A program made the position numbers and the translations under genes. Of a stretch of 64,000 nucleotides of DNA, positions 47,868-59,650 are shown piece by piece. The DNA is from Daphnia pulex (lineage: Eukaryota; Arthropoda; Branchiopoda; Diplostraca; Daphniidae): NCBI RefSeq assembly GCF_021134715.1, contig NC_060018.1, positions 11,735,501-11,799,500 on the forward strand, given 5' to 3'. A model generated the notes under the pieces. That model made no database searches. It was not told the origin of the DNA and saw nothing but the letters and a program-made list of their open reading frames with translations. The first letter of the stretch is position 1; each line of letters opens with the position of its first letter.

Positions 47868-49335
47868 TTCACATTATACCTGCTGGATGACTTAGTGACG
47901 CCACGGGAGTGACATGAGATTATAACCATCACTTAAATATGCAGGAACCTTGGCAGGAACAATTTGACTTGTTGCCAAGACGCCAATGTTTATCATTTTG
48001 TTTGCTGTTATCTATTTTTATTGAAATTCCAAATACTTTATATATAAAAATTGTTACGCGAAGAAAAAATAAATGGCAACGAATCTGCGATTTTTATTCA
48101 TGTTTAATGTTTTAAAATAATAACACGTGCATAAAGAAAAATTATTAGCATCTAAAATAAGAATCGGGTTGGCCTATAATAACACACAGATAAAAACTGC
48201 ATGGTTTACTCCTATTAAGGTCAACCCCAGGGAAACTAAAACTTCCGCAGCATTTGCCTCCAGCGTCCTTCCTAAACGTCGCTGTAAGCTGTAATAGCCT
48301 TTTCAAGGTTGGCAGTGTGCAGATTTGACGAGCAGGTCTTTATACACGAATCTCGTAATATTCTAATATACGTCTCGTAACTCTTTTTATGATCGACAAA
48401 TAACCGCGAACCGCCTAAAACAAACATTTCGGAATTCCGTTCCAATAATTGTGTTCATCTAGTATATGTATTAGTTATACGACCTCACGACCGCTGTGAA
48501 AGACTATAAGGGAAAACAAACAATAGCTAAATAAACCCATCATCCTCAAATTAATAAATCTTGGTATAGAAAAATAGAAGTATATACTTAATTGCATCGA
48601 TTGGACGTTATTTAGCCTGAGCCAATACAATCAGACTGTGGTCTGATTCTTCAAAGGCAACCATTTTTTTTTCATTAACAATGCCATCGCTTTCTTTGGT
48701 TAGTAAGAAGAAAAAAAACGTTCCGCAGTTAATCAAATCAGAAATCACGATCCAAATAACAGCAGCCAGCAACTGGCCGCCGTATTTCCAACAAAATTAA
48801 CAAAAAACAAAAACAAAACAAAAAAAAAAAAAAAACGGCGGAAGTACAACCGTAATCTATCTCAATATTTTGAAAGAGTATAGGTTACCCGCTACCTATA
48901 TATTTCTTTGACATCTATTGACATTGACAACATTGATGACAGAATTCGATGGATAATAACGGAATACAATGTAACAGAAATAGCAAATGTTCGAGATTCA
49001 TTCATGACTGAATGTAATAGAAATAGCAAATGTTAATAGTGGAACGGTTAATTTCGAGTAAACAGAAAACAATCAAGTACCAGCAAACACGTAATAACAG
49101 TAAAAGCATAAGCTAAAAATACATGAAAAATACGTAACAGCAATTTCCAATCAATTACATTATAAATATTAAAAACAACAAACTAGTTTAAATTTCTTTT
49201 AAAGATTACTTTGACTTATTGGACAGTTAAAACTAAGACTAAACGAAATAATCCTGAAGATAAGGTTTATGAATAATTAGACAATAAATGGAAGACAACA
49301 ATTAGGCTATATACCACCCTTTAGTCCTTTGCCCT
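47868..49335. other. Intergenic, A/T-rich
   Basis: The first ~200 bp hold the 3' UTR of the secreted gene (AATAAA near 48068). The remainder is A-rich with no coding pattern. The 3' UTR of the minus-strand lifeguard gene lies just below 49336. Confidence 0.45.
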
Positions 49336-50450
49336 TTATTTACGTGTGAATCGAAGTAGGGAAAGCACGTACTGGAAGATGTTGATAATGTCCACGTAGA
49401 GAGTGAGGGCTGCGAAGATGTACTCTTCAGGGGAGATCGAGTGCTTGTGCTTACCACCGAGCATCAATTGGGTGTCGTAGACTAGGTAAACGCTGAAAAG
49501 TAACGCGCCCAGCGAGGGATAAACGAGTTGGGTAACATCTCCGGGGATGCAAATGGCGACGATTCCGAAAATAATTAGAACGATGGCGCAAACAAAGAGG
49601 ATTCCTCCATAAGCCGTGAAATCCCATTTAGTCTGCATAGCAAAAATGGTGAGCGCAAAACAAACAGCCGAGCAGATACCGACGGCGATTAGCACTTCTT
49701 CCGACTGTAAGAGAAATAAAAAAAAAAAAAATGACTTTGATTAGTGGGTACAATTATACAACCAAAAATCACACCCATACGTACTTCGTTGGAAGCCGAG
49801 AGTGTGCCCAGCAAAAAGCCTTCGCAAAGAGTGAAAAGTCCCAGTAAAATCAGATTCAAAGGCCAGCGCCGTCGGAACTCGTGGCAACGAGCCAGAACGA
49901 TTATAAGGCCGATGGCCATGAGAAACGTAATTAACCACATTTCTGGATGTTCAAATGCGTACAACTGGACGCTCGGTTCGTACACAAAGAGAGATATAAT
50001 TGCCACCGTGATGGCAAGTTGCACCATTAAAATTGAGTACACCTTCCTGCAATGGTAGTTGTTGTTATTTTATTATGGGATCGTGTATAGTAACAAGTGT
50101 CATGCTGTTTTGAATTCATACCTTACGAAAACCATACGGATAGACTGATCAGAGAAGGCAAACGCGGCATCGCCGAGCCCTCCGGATTCTGCTACACCGT
50201 AAATTTTGTTGTCTGGGTCTAAAGGTGGTTGTTGGTCAGGTGGTTGACTTATTGGATTTATATATTGAGGTGGTGGCCCTGGAATGATTAAATGTATATT
50301 ACTTACATCCTTTTTTTCAACATTCTTTAAGGATCGGGATTAAAAAGTGAAGACGAATTAATTACCTTGATCTACCCCCGGGACAGCCCAGTCGGAGCTT
50401 GGTTGCCCGGGCTGAGCAGAGTAAGTTGGGTTGTTTGGTTGAAATGCCAT
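49336..50450 (-). CDS. Protein lifeguard / GRINA-like (TMBIM family)
   Basis: Four exons (minus): 50366-50450, 50122-50278, 49785-50046, 49336-49704, giving 290 residues. The N-terminus is Pro/Gln/Gly-rich and cytosolic (MAFQPNNPTYSAQPGQP...). Seven hydrophobic segments follow, with the family marks RKVYSILMVQLAITV, RRWPLNLILLGLFTLCEGF, YPSLGALLFSVYLVYDTQLM and YIFAALTLYVDIINIFQYVL. TMBIM proteins are calcium-leak channels of the ER, Golgi or plasma membrane that dampen apoptosis. The conserved acidic residues (D in YDTQ and YVDI) thought to gate calcium are present. Length and motifs fit lifeguard 1/GRINA rather than BI-1. No damage is seen. Confidence 0.93.
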
Positions 50451-52069
50451 GTTTTATTTGAGTAGGAAAGGCCTTTCCTTATAAAGCAAAATGCATGAAA
50501 TTTAAAGATGAATGTATGACAGTTTAAAGACCATTTTTATATTCAAATATTTTATGATAAAGGTGATTTCCAAATTATCATTCTAGTATTCACAGCATCA
50601 CAGGATACATAGGGTAGGTCATGTAAATGGAATCAATATTAGGATATTGAATCATGGGTCCATGCTGTTGCACAACTGTAATAGCATAAAAGAATCTTAA
50701 TTTTGAACTGCGATCCTTCTAGAAACCCCATTGACGTAAAGAAACTGAAAAAAAACCGCTAAATAGACATTAGCATGAGATAGTTGGATTTCTTGACAAC
50801 TATCAAGTCTTCGCTTGGTTTCTAACAAGTAACAAGCCCGGCGCAGTTTTGTAGAGAATACGAAATTCGGTTATCTGGCACCTCAGGAAACTTGCCAATG
50901 GAAACTGATAGTTGATAGTTTGCCAAGTCTGGGTGTGCTGTGCGAATAGCCGTAAGCAGCGCACACTTATTGATTTTCCTTGGGTGGAATTCATGAATGG
51001 TGACGCCGATTCGTAGGCCGTACTACACCCTACTAGTTGTAATTTTTCACGAAGATTCGATTAAAATAAAATAAAAGGAAAAAATCAAATCCACTAGGAG
51101 TCCCTGAAATAGATCCCCCAATTTTTAAACCAATAAGAATCTAACTTTGATTTCCTTTGGAAGTGCTAATCAATGTTTTAAAATTAAAAGTCCATTGCCA
51201 ATGAAGTCACTATAATAGCCTTCAACACGCTTCAAAAACATTTACCGAAGTTAACATCTTGGGGGGAAAACTTTAATGGCATATTGAATCTTGGGTCCGT
51301 GTTATTGCACAACTAATGTACAACTCTACAAAAGTAGCTTAAACTGCGATCCTACTTACAGCCGGAAATGGATAAATTTCTTGACAACAATGTGACTAAG
51401 TAAAGAAGAACAGCTAATAAATGGGTTATTAGTTGGCAACTTACTTCGAATTGAAAAATATCCCCAATTTTATCTTTTTTAAGAGGTGTTTGAGTGATGC
51501 GTCATACCAGCAACAGACTAAGAAGGAAAGACAAGACTACACTGTCTTCCTCTAGAGCTCGCCGCTAGTGGCGGGACGTATGATTCAGGCGAGATTTTTT
51601 ATAACAATATTCGTATGTTGCCCTATGAATGCGATGGGGCCACTTAACTTCTCCATATGCAATACGCAGTTTTTTTTTCTCCATCTAGCTCAAGCGCACC
51701 GAATTCATGGACCCTCCGTTTTTTCCCCATTCCGCTATGGGACCTAAAAATCGGAAAAATTCAGGCCAATTGAGTTTTCTACTCCGAATTCGCCGGTTTT
51801 TTCATAATTAAAATATTCTCTACCGTTCAGAAAATAAGTTACATTAAAGTTTGAGTTTTTTCAAATTTTCGCAATTTGGGGGGTTGGTCTTTGGTATTGC
51901 TTTTTGGGAAAAAGCGAACATATAAAAAAAACTAATTCTCCCAAAAGTTTGCTCGGTCATCCCTCAATACAAATCCAAAAGGAATTTACATTCCGGATTA
52001 GATTGGCCGAGTTATTAGTAGTGGTTATTATCTAGTGAAGCCCTCATTTGGCCAATTTTCCACCCAGTC
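50451..52069. other. Intergenic with a local ~90-bp duplication
   Basis: 50643-50730 and 51277-51360 share ATTGAATC.TGGGTCC.TG, TTGCACAACT and CTGCGATCCT in order, at roughly 75% identity by eye. No gene is supported. The lifeguard promoter should lie at the left end. Confidence 0.35.
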
Positions 52070-53735
52070 TAGTCACCATTTTTTATCACTCTCCCTCGCG
52101 CTCCTGGCGGATGACAGCCGAAGCATCCGAGTTCTCTGCACCTCGGGCTTCAAAATACTGGCCACTAGACTATATGTAGGGGGCCTACAGCATGTCCTAC
52201 GGTATAAAGTGAAGGCCAAGAACGTGTAGTTTCGGCCTGATAAGGAAGGGTCAGTATATATTTCGAGATCCGACGCTTGAGGAAAATAAACTTCATCTTT
52301 CGCTTTATCTAGGTTAGCCACTCACCATCTTAGATCCCTCTGCGCTTCGAGCGAGAGCAAGCACTTGCTTTTTAGATTCGAATTTGCTCTTGTACCTTAC
52401 TAAATGTCGAACCTTTGTAAACGACGGTAGTGCGCCTGTGCGTACGGGATTGCTGGAATTGCCCATGTAAAGTTTCCCATGATGGATGCTATCTCTCTCA
52501 GCGAAACGACCTTCGCTAAGAACTGCTTCACACATAGCCTTAACCGCTTCTATCTTGGCTATTGGCAATGCGAATGACAATCGATTAGAATCGATAACCG
52601 TAACCGGCCCTAAATATTCTGGCCTTTGTGCTGGTTCCAGTACAGATTTCTCCAAATTAATAATAAAACCCAGGCGCAGTAGCAACTCGATCATAAATTC
52701 AAGGTCTGCTAACATGCGCTTTCTAGACGTATTTAAAATTAAATGTTGTCCAAATATAGACGTGGATCGGATTCTGAGTTGCATGTATTTGCAATATTCA
52801 ACTGTGTTTTTCCCTCTCGGGCCTTATGTAGAGAACCTTACGTCCAGTTTTGGGGCTTCACAGAAAATTCTTTGTCTAGAAAATCTAGCAGCGTTTTCTA
52901 TGAAATGGTTTTGGAATCTTCCGTCAAAACCCCTTTCGTCATCCAACTCGAAAGCACATCTCTCACCTCCTGAGGTACTATTAACGGTGCTGGATCCGCA
53001 TTGCTACTTGGCTCTGGAGTCCTCTCCTTCAACGGACCCGGCTTGGGTGACACGGACTTGACTGCCGACGCACGATTTGATTTGGTGGCCAGTGGTGGTA
53101 CCGTTGATTTTTCGGACTTACTGTTGCTTGGCCACCATGGGCGCTTGTAGAATTTTTGCAGTCTATGCTGATCGTCTAAATCGTCCATAACAAAATCGTC
53201 TAATCTTTTCCTCATTTTACGGCTCTTCTTTATCAACGAAACTATCTTCGGTCCCTTGTTACAGGTTGCTAGGTCTCTCTGATTTCTCCCGTCGGGGAGC
53301 GACATCATTGTATTGACTTCTACCTCCCTGTTTGGCTATTGAATCCACCCGACGCTGGTCTTAGATTGGCCTACCTCCGTTTCTCGAATTTCTACTGGTC
53401 CCTTGCGAATGGAAATCCCGTTGATCAAACCCGTAATCTGGCCCTATTCTACCAAAACCTTGCGCGTAGTAAACCTGGACCGTTACAGCTGGGTAAAGCG
53501 CTTGATCCCGATAAAAATCACTCGGAGCAGAACGCAAGGATGGCTTTTCTCTCTCTTGAAAACGCGACTCATAATAGTCACCCCGTGTACCCACTCGTTC
53601 AACAAGGTTCCTTTCCTGCTGCTGTCTCTCTACGTTATGCGATCCGTTGTGCGATCCGGGTCAAACCAAAAGTCTCTATACCTGCCACTAAACCAGACAT
53701 ATTTACGCTGTTAGAGCTAAAATATGTCTGAGGAT
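52070..53735 (-). mobile_element. DIRS-like (tyrosine-recombinase class) retroelement fossil
   Basis: Minus-strand protein traces run in the order expected of a DIRS-type element: a gag-tail-like Arg/Ser-rich part (53340-53735), the segment entering reverse transcriptase (52898-53308, with PLIVPQEVRDVLSSWMTKGV), a reverse transcriptase C-terminal part (52520-52800, with LGFIINLEKSVLEPAQR) and an RNase H-like start (about 52250-52290, DLEIYTDPSLSG). It is clearly broken, with several breaks, and no terminal repeats were found, so it is old. The DIRS family call rests on the spacing and wording around the catalytic palm's C-terminal side. Confidence 0.55.
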
Positions 53736-54479
53736 ATGGGGCGTTGTCCGGCCTAAGACGAGTACGATGTTTTTTCTTAAAACAGCTCAAATATATGTGT
53801 CTACACCCTTAGGGCTTAGCGAAATGTTTTTTTTAAATTTCGCAGCACAATTCCATTGTTATCTCTTTGATCGCAAAATTTTAGTATCGTACCCTGGATG
53901 ATGCAAATAGGATGCAGATGCAACGTGAACAAAATCTTTGAATTCAGGATCACTAATTCCAACACACCTAGTCTGCGTAGTGAAATCTTGTAAAATGGCG
54001 TTTGCCTCGGCGATAGTAGAAAACGTTTGTGGATTGTGGTTTTCCACAATTCACCCGATCACAAAATTTCCCAATCATGTACTTCGTCACAGAAGAGTTA
54101 AAAAAGTCGATGGTGGCAGACTTGAGAATGGTGGGACATCCACCGACAACTGTTGCTTCCACTAGATGTACAGTACCTTGCAGAAAAAGCTGACAGATTT
54201 GTCAGCGTTGTCAGGTGACAAAAGTGTCAGGTTTTCTTGCAAGATACTGTAGTTTGTGTTTAGGTAGATCACAAAGAATGTTTTGGTCGATTGCCCTGTG
54301 GTCGCTTGTCTCCGTGACACAGCTGGAAAAATTGGTTTGTTAGACAAAGGTAGATTATAGACGTCGATGTTGAAATGTTGATGGGAAGCAGTATCAGTCA
54401 AGTGACAAGTTGGAGTTCGTGTTATGTTCGTGATAAAGTACCAGGTACAACATTCGCGGTCACGGCCCAGTTGTCTAAA
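53736..54479. other. Unassigned stretch with short minus-strand frames
   Basis: 53816-54165 and 54162-54494 have readable minus-strand frames, for example ENHNPQTFSTIAEANAIL, but no family is recognised. They could be relics of an unknown element or exons of an unknown gene. Confidence 0.25.
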
Positions 54480-54965
54480 CCTGCGAGTAACCATGATGGT
54501 AACCTCAACTTCATTCGTGTTTTATTCATTTATGATTTAACCCCTTCTTTTTTTATTTTGGGGATGAATCTGGAAGAGATGAGGACTCACTGTTACACAT
54601 CCATAATTGCAAATTCAGGATTTCAAACCTGCAAGTAATCGTGATAGTATAACCTCTTATCAGTATCATTTTATTCATCTATCATTGAAATCATGTTTTT
54701 AGTATTCTACAGCCTGGGGAGTGGATGTAGTCGGGATAGAGCAAAATCACGGATTTGCTGTGATGAGTACTCTGCATTACATAGCTATGATTGCCAACTT
54801 GCAGCAAGTAATCAGAATGGTAACCTCAACTTCAATCTTGTTTGATTCTTTTGCTATGATTAAAATCATTTTCTAGTTTCTAGGGGGAATCATTATAGAA
54901 AAGATAGAGCCGAACCACGGATTAGCTTTGCCTATTGGGGACTCACCACTAGACAGCAGCCACAA
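54480..54965 (+). repeat. Three diverged tandem repeats (~150-170 bp)
   Basis: Units begin near 54480, 54628 and 54800 with CTGCGAGTAACC / CTGCAAGTAATC / GCAGCAAGTAATC. They share ATGGTAACCTCAACTTCA, TTTATTC, ATGATT and a GATAGAGC...CACGGATT.GCT...GGACTCAC block. Each contains an open plus-strand stretch preceded by a T-rich/AG tract and followed by GTAA or AGTAA-like text, so the units look like duplicated exon-intron modules. No protein family is recognised. Confidence 0.45.
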
Positions 54966-56149
54966 TTACTGGTTGAGGATTGCAAAACCAGTGGATAAAA
55001 TGGTAATGGATAAAGGTGAGTTTTAAATTAGTCACCATTACTCACAAGGAGTAATTGTGACTAATTCGTGTACACCTATTTAACGTTTATTGAAAGAATT
55101 TTTTGAATTCAATAGATTTGAAAAGATGAAATGGCATGGTGTGCTAACATCTGATAAGAAAACCTGAATAAGTGATCATGGATGACAACTGAGAAGTTTT
55201 ATCAGGGATTTTTGAATTCCCTTGGTACTCCTTGCAATGCATTTAGAGGCAAATATGTGTGGTAGGCTCGTCATAACAGGCAAGGATCGGCATGTATTTA
55301 AATCATGTGCAATGGTTTAATCTCTTCCATTTCAGATTATTCTCGATGCGAACACCTATTTGACTTCAAATGTAGGTGAGTTGCCGTTTCCTTCGTTCTA
55401 TGCAGCTCTTCTTCAATGATTTTTTATTCTGGAAAGGATTCCGGATCGAAGACATTTGTGCAATTTTATTACCCGCCTCTGTATCTGCTGGAAAGCCAGA
55501 CACCGGACGAAAAATCTCTGTGCGTGATAACTATCAGTTACGAAAACTCGAGCGGGAAACTGGGCGGAAGACTCGAAACCTTTTAAATTCAAATTCAGTT
55601 ACGCGTAACTAACTATTGATATTAAATTTTTTTTAAAGAAGTTGGGAATATTGATAAGATGGATATCATTGAGTGGTAGGCCCTAATTGTGCATTTCACA
55701 AATACTACTACTTCTGTAGACTATAGCTAATAGTTTAATAAACATTCACCGAATCTATTTTAAGGTATGCAACGAAAATATTTCATAATACAGCAGTCTC
55801 TTATGCTATCTCAGAGTTTTTATTTCTATTCAAAGTAGATAAAAAAGAGAGTTTAGACAAAATTTCAGACAAAATTTGATTGCAGATTATACAATTAGAC
55901 TGAAAAATTGCAGAAGTCGTTTTACAGTTAGCTTTAAAAACAGAAGGCCATATTTTGTTCTCAGGCTCCTTTCTGTTCTTCGATCTATCTCAAAATATAT
56001 TTCCGGGACCTCAACTGAATCGACAACAATTGATGGGACGTCTTCAATATATTGCTCGAATTCAATATCCTGACACAAAATTTGTTAAAGAAATAATTCA
56101 CAAATTGTATTTTTATGGCAAACTCTAACCTGTAAAAGCTCGGTAAATC
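54966..56149. other. Unassigned AT-rich stretch
   Basis: No supported gene. Short frames only (e.g. 55376-55612 plus). Confidence 0.3.
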
Positions 56150-57382
56150 TTGTGTTTTCCGCTTCGAAGAAAATTTTCGAAGTAAAGATGTCAGCCCTCG
56201 AATAAACATTCGAATTGGGGACATTGATAACGGTGCAGTGTGAATACCATGAACATTCCAGGCGTCGACGAATTTTTGATGTGTTGTTGGATGATTGGAA
56301 GAAAGACGAGATGGAGGCAATACAGATGAAGTTCTGAAACCTATCAAGGATGCGCTTTTGTTCCGTTTCCCTGTAAAAACATAAGCTTTAATTTATTTAT
56401 TTCGAAATTTGAAATATTATTAAGGGGTATTACGTAAAAATTTCGTAAAATACTGATGTGCACGAATTCCACACGTATGTCTCCCCACAAACGCTCGATA
56501 CGCTGGTTGTGGACCGATCGACCAGTCATGAAGCTACCACGGTACAACCCACGTTTCACTAGCATAAACTGGCCCCTAAGAACATTCTCTCCACCGTGAT
56601 CAGCCCCAAAACAAAATAGTTGAAACTTAAATTTTGGGGTAATTTTGAAGAAACTTAGGGTAGACCAGGGCATTTTTGGACAAAATCGTAGTTTGCCCAA
56701 TTTATATCAAATTACGCTGTCTTGTACATCAAAACTTATGTATATAATACAATAATTCAATAGCCCATTTTCCCGTATATTTAAATCTTTTTTCAAAACT
56801 AAATTTAGTTTTGAAGTTATTTTAACAAGCGATCTCCCACTCAACCGGACCGAGAAATACCCCCGTTTTCCGGAATTTGTTTTCGAATCGTAATCCGGAA
56901 AAGGAATCTAAAAATCCGGACTAGATCTATTCGGCTCAGAATCGCAAGCTGATTTTTATGGAATAAAGTCCGGATTTTTATCTTGTTTCGTTCCCGAGAT
57001 AATTGGAATTGAAAATTTGACCATTGATGTACGGACTTCGCATGAATGACCAGCTTTTCTTACATGTTAAGGTTATATGATCCCCATCAAAATGGAACAC
57101 AGATAAGGGGGCCCGTACTGAATACTCTCTTCTTCTCAATCTCCGATTCACCTGTCTTGAACAAAAAATGAGATTCATGGCCTCACGGACCCTCACCCAT
57201 TGAACACGATGTCCCATGGCCAAAAGTCTATTTACGACCATTTTTACTTCAAGCCGTGGATTCTCGGAGCAAATTTGATAAATCAGTATGAATCAGAGTA
57301 TGAAGAGCATCCGCAGATATCAATCTGTAGAACCTCCTTACAGTAATCTGTCGTCTGCCCATATATCTCCGAAGACTCCTAG

Positions 57383-57581
57383 TGTTGAGTATAAAAGATA
57401 AACAAACTGGACAGTGCGGCAACGCAGGATAGCCAGGAAAGAAGAGAGGGGGAGAAGGACCTACCCAGACAAAGGAATAAGAGAGGGGGACTCAGTGCTG
57501 TTGACGATTGTGGCTAGGCGAGTAGCAATACAAAGCGTTCTTTGCAGCAAACAGGTTCACGTGTTAATTTCTATATCAACA
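57383..57581 (+). repeat. 5' LTR of the copia-type element
   Basis: 199 bp, identical as read to 59347-59545. It starts TGTTGAGTATAAAAG, so a TATA-like box lies at the LTR start. Confidence 0.92.
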
Positions 57582-58137
57582 GGTTATGGGCCCAGCTGTA
57601 CGCACAGCTAACAGCTACTCTGTCTGAACAATTATTTTTTTTTGTGTGTGTCCCCGGCTAACTGTTCCCAAGAAATTAGAAATTCTTTTCTGGAGTGATG
57701 GAGAAAGATGGCCGCCGCCATGTTGTATGGTGTCTGAATGGGAAAAACTACGCGTCTTGGAAATTTGGAATGAAGCTGGCGTTACAAAGTGTTGAGCTTT
57801 GGGAAGTCGTGAACGGGACTCAACGGCAACCTGCTGAAGTAAGTTTATTGATGATTTATTGTTTTCTTTATGTGTGTGATCCGTGCCTGACAACAACGCG
57901 ATATGAGATGCCTATCTGTGGCGTGGTACCAACTATTAAATTGACAAACTTAGATCCCGGCGTGAGTGCTTAATCTCTGCCACTTGATTTTGTTTTTTGT
58001 GTGTTTGTGTTTGCTGGACATTTCTCTTTTTTTTGTGTTTCTTTCTCAATCTGTTTGGTCACTCTGGCTAAATTCCATCATATGATGGTGGACAAGTGTG
58101 TGCTAGAGTTGCAAGCATCTAGGAGACAGCTGAGTGT

Positions 58138-58294
58138 TTTTCCACATCGAGATGATGTGAGGGAGATTCCACATTGAGATAATGTGAGAGGTATTCCACA
58201 TCGAGATGATGTGAGGGAGATTCCACATTGAGATAATGTGAGAGGTATTCCACATCGAGATGATGTGAGGGAGATTCCACATTGAGATAATGTG
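58138..58294 (+). repeat. 54-bp minisatellite inside the copia-type element
   Basis: Nearly three copies of a unit alternating CCACATCGAGATGATGTGAG and CCACATTGAGATAATGTGAG half-units. Each half-unit is a partial palindrome (CCACAT...ATGTG). It lies between the two gag-like regions. Confidence 0.85.
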
Positions 58295-59346
58295 AGGCTG
58301 CCATGGATATCACAAACCTAACCATCTTCTCGTTTTGTTACCACAATCAGAGACGCAATGCTGACCAGGTGATTGAAAATGCAGCTGATATAACCAACTG
58401 GAACAAGAGAAATACCACGGCAATGCAGAACATATTTGGCGCCATCAAAGAAGACCAATCAAGGATCCTGATGTCTTGTAGCACAGCCCAAGAGATGTGG
58501 ATGAAATTGGAGACTGAGTATGAAGAAGATGCCGCAGACAATGCACCTCTATTGTGGACAAAGTTCTATGGATGCACATTTCGACCAAGCCAAAGTGTAT
58601 CAAGCTTCCTGACTGAGTTGGAACAGATAGCATTCCGTCTGAAGAGCCTCAACATAGCTATTGATGATAATCAAATAATGGCAAAGATACTCATGTCGCT
58701 TCCTCCAGAGTTCCGTGTTTTTGCCTTTGCATGGGACAGCACGCCTGTTGCAGAGAAAACTCTCAAGAAACTGACTACTCGCCTTATAGCATTGGACAAG
58801 AGCCTGCGCAACGACGAAGAAGCAAAATCGACATCTGATACTGCCTATCTCAGTAAGCCGAACAGAGATGAATCACAGCACAAAGAGCAAGCACTTCCTG
58901 CCCAGTACGGTCAGAACAAAGGAAAAAGCCACCCTTCCAGTCAACATGCTGGTATACCGAGAACATGCTGGGAGTGCAACTCCACTACGCATGTTAGAGC
59001 TCAATGCCGTCAATACAAACGCCGGCGTGAGAGAGAAGGAGAAGAAGCGGACAGAAAAAGGAAGCGTTACGATCGACATGACAGAAGAGATGATAAACTA
59101 TGTAAGCTCCCAGGAGCAACTGGCCGATGCACTCACGAAACCCCTGGCTGCTCCACGCTTCAAGTATCTCCGTGACAAGATTGGCGTTCGGGGTGTAGGG
59201 GAGGTGTAACTGAAGAGTTAAAGGAGGCTGATATTTCTTTTCTTATTATTTGTCTTGTGACACTGAACCTAGTATTTATGTCTGATTCAAATATGCTGTG
59301 TATTCTGTGCTCATGTTTATTTTTGGGGGTCCAGTTTGAGGGGAGG

Positions 59347-59545
59347 TGTTGAGTATAAAAGATAAACAAACTGGACAGTGCGGCAACGCAGGATAGCCAG
59401 GAAAGAAGAGAGGGGGAGAAGGACCTACCCAGACAAAGGAATAAGAGAGGGGGACTCAGTGCTGTTGACGATTGTGGCTAGGCGAGTAGCAATACAAAGC
59501 GTTCTTTGCAGCAAACAGGTTCACGTGTTAATTTCTATATCAACA
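59347..59545 (+). repeat. 3' LTR of the copia-type element
   Basis: 199 bp; followed by target copy CCTAG at 59546-59550. Confidence 0.92.
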
Positions 59546-59650
59546 CCTAGAAGTCATGTTCATTTCCTCAGCAATTTTCCGCAGCAGGAACCCAAGATCT
59601 AAATAAATGGGCTTTAACGACTTAAAATATTTTAATTCTTCGCTTAAATA

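Larger units (their letters stand above)
57383..59545 (+). mobile_element. Copia-type LTR retrotransposon, non-autonomous
   Basis: Identical 199-bp LTRs as read (57383-57581 and 59347-59545), TG...CA ends, 5-bp target duplication CCTAG (57378-57382 and 59546-59550). The primer site GGTTATGGGCCCAGC right after the 5' LTR is the one copia elements pair with initiator tRNA-Met. The tract TTTGAGGGGAGG precedes the 3' LTR. Parts seen: gag-like regions at about 57698-57840 and 58340-59090, with a CCHC knuckle (CWECNSTTHVRAQC), and a short stretch like the far end of copia pol (EQLADALTKPLAAPRFKYLR, 59115-59180). Most of pol is not recognised, so the copy is broken as an autonomous element. The identical LTRs indicate a recent insertion. 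Confidence 0.88.
56150..59650 (-). mobile_element. Relic of an integrase-core (rve-type) transposase, split by a copia element
   Basis: Minus-strand traces, from right to left: a helix-turn-helix-like start (59546-59640, with LGFLLRKIAEEMNM) continuing on the other side of the copia insertion (57250-57382, SLRRYMGRRQ); the entry to the integrase core (about 56990-57241, RRREYSVRAPLSVFHFDGDH); the core with GADHGGENV and [16 protein letters not shown] (56344-56610); and a C-terminal part with FVDAWNVHGIHTAPLSMSP (56150-56290). This order matches 'integrase core domain' transposase-like proteins of arthropods and fish. It is broken in several places and therefore old, but older than the copia insertion inside it. 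The exact superfamily (Ginger-like or other) is not settled. Confidence 0.6.

Noticed and set aside
47554-47895. Alternate frames over the Gly/His-rich gene
   Set aside because: They arise from the repetitive GGGCACTCGGG-type codons. Only the frame with the signal peptide and splice-linked leader is supported.
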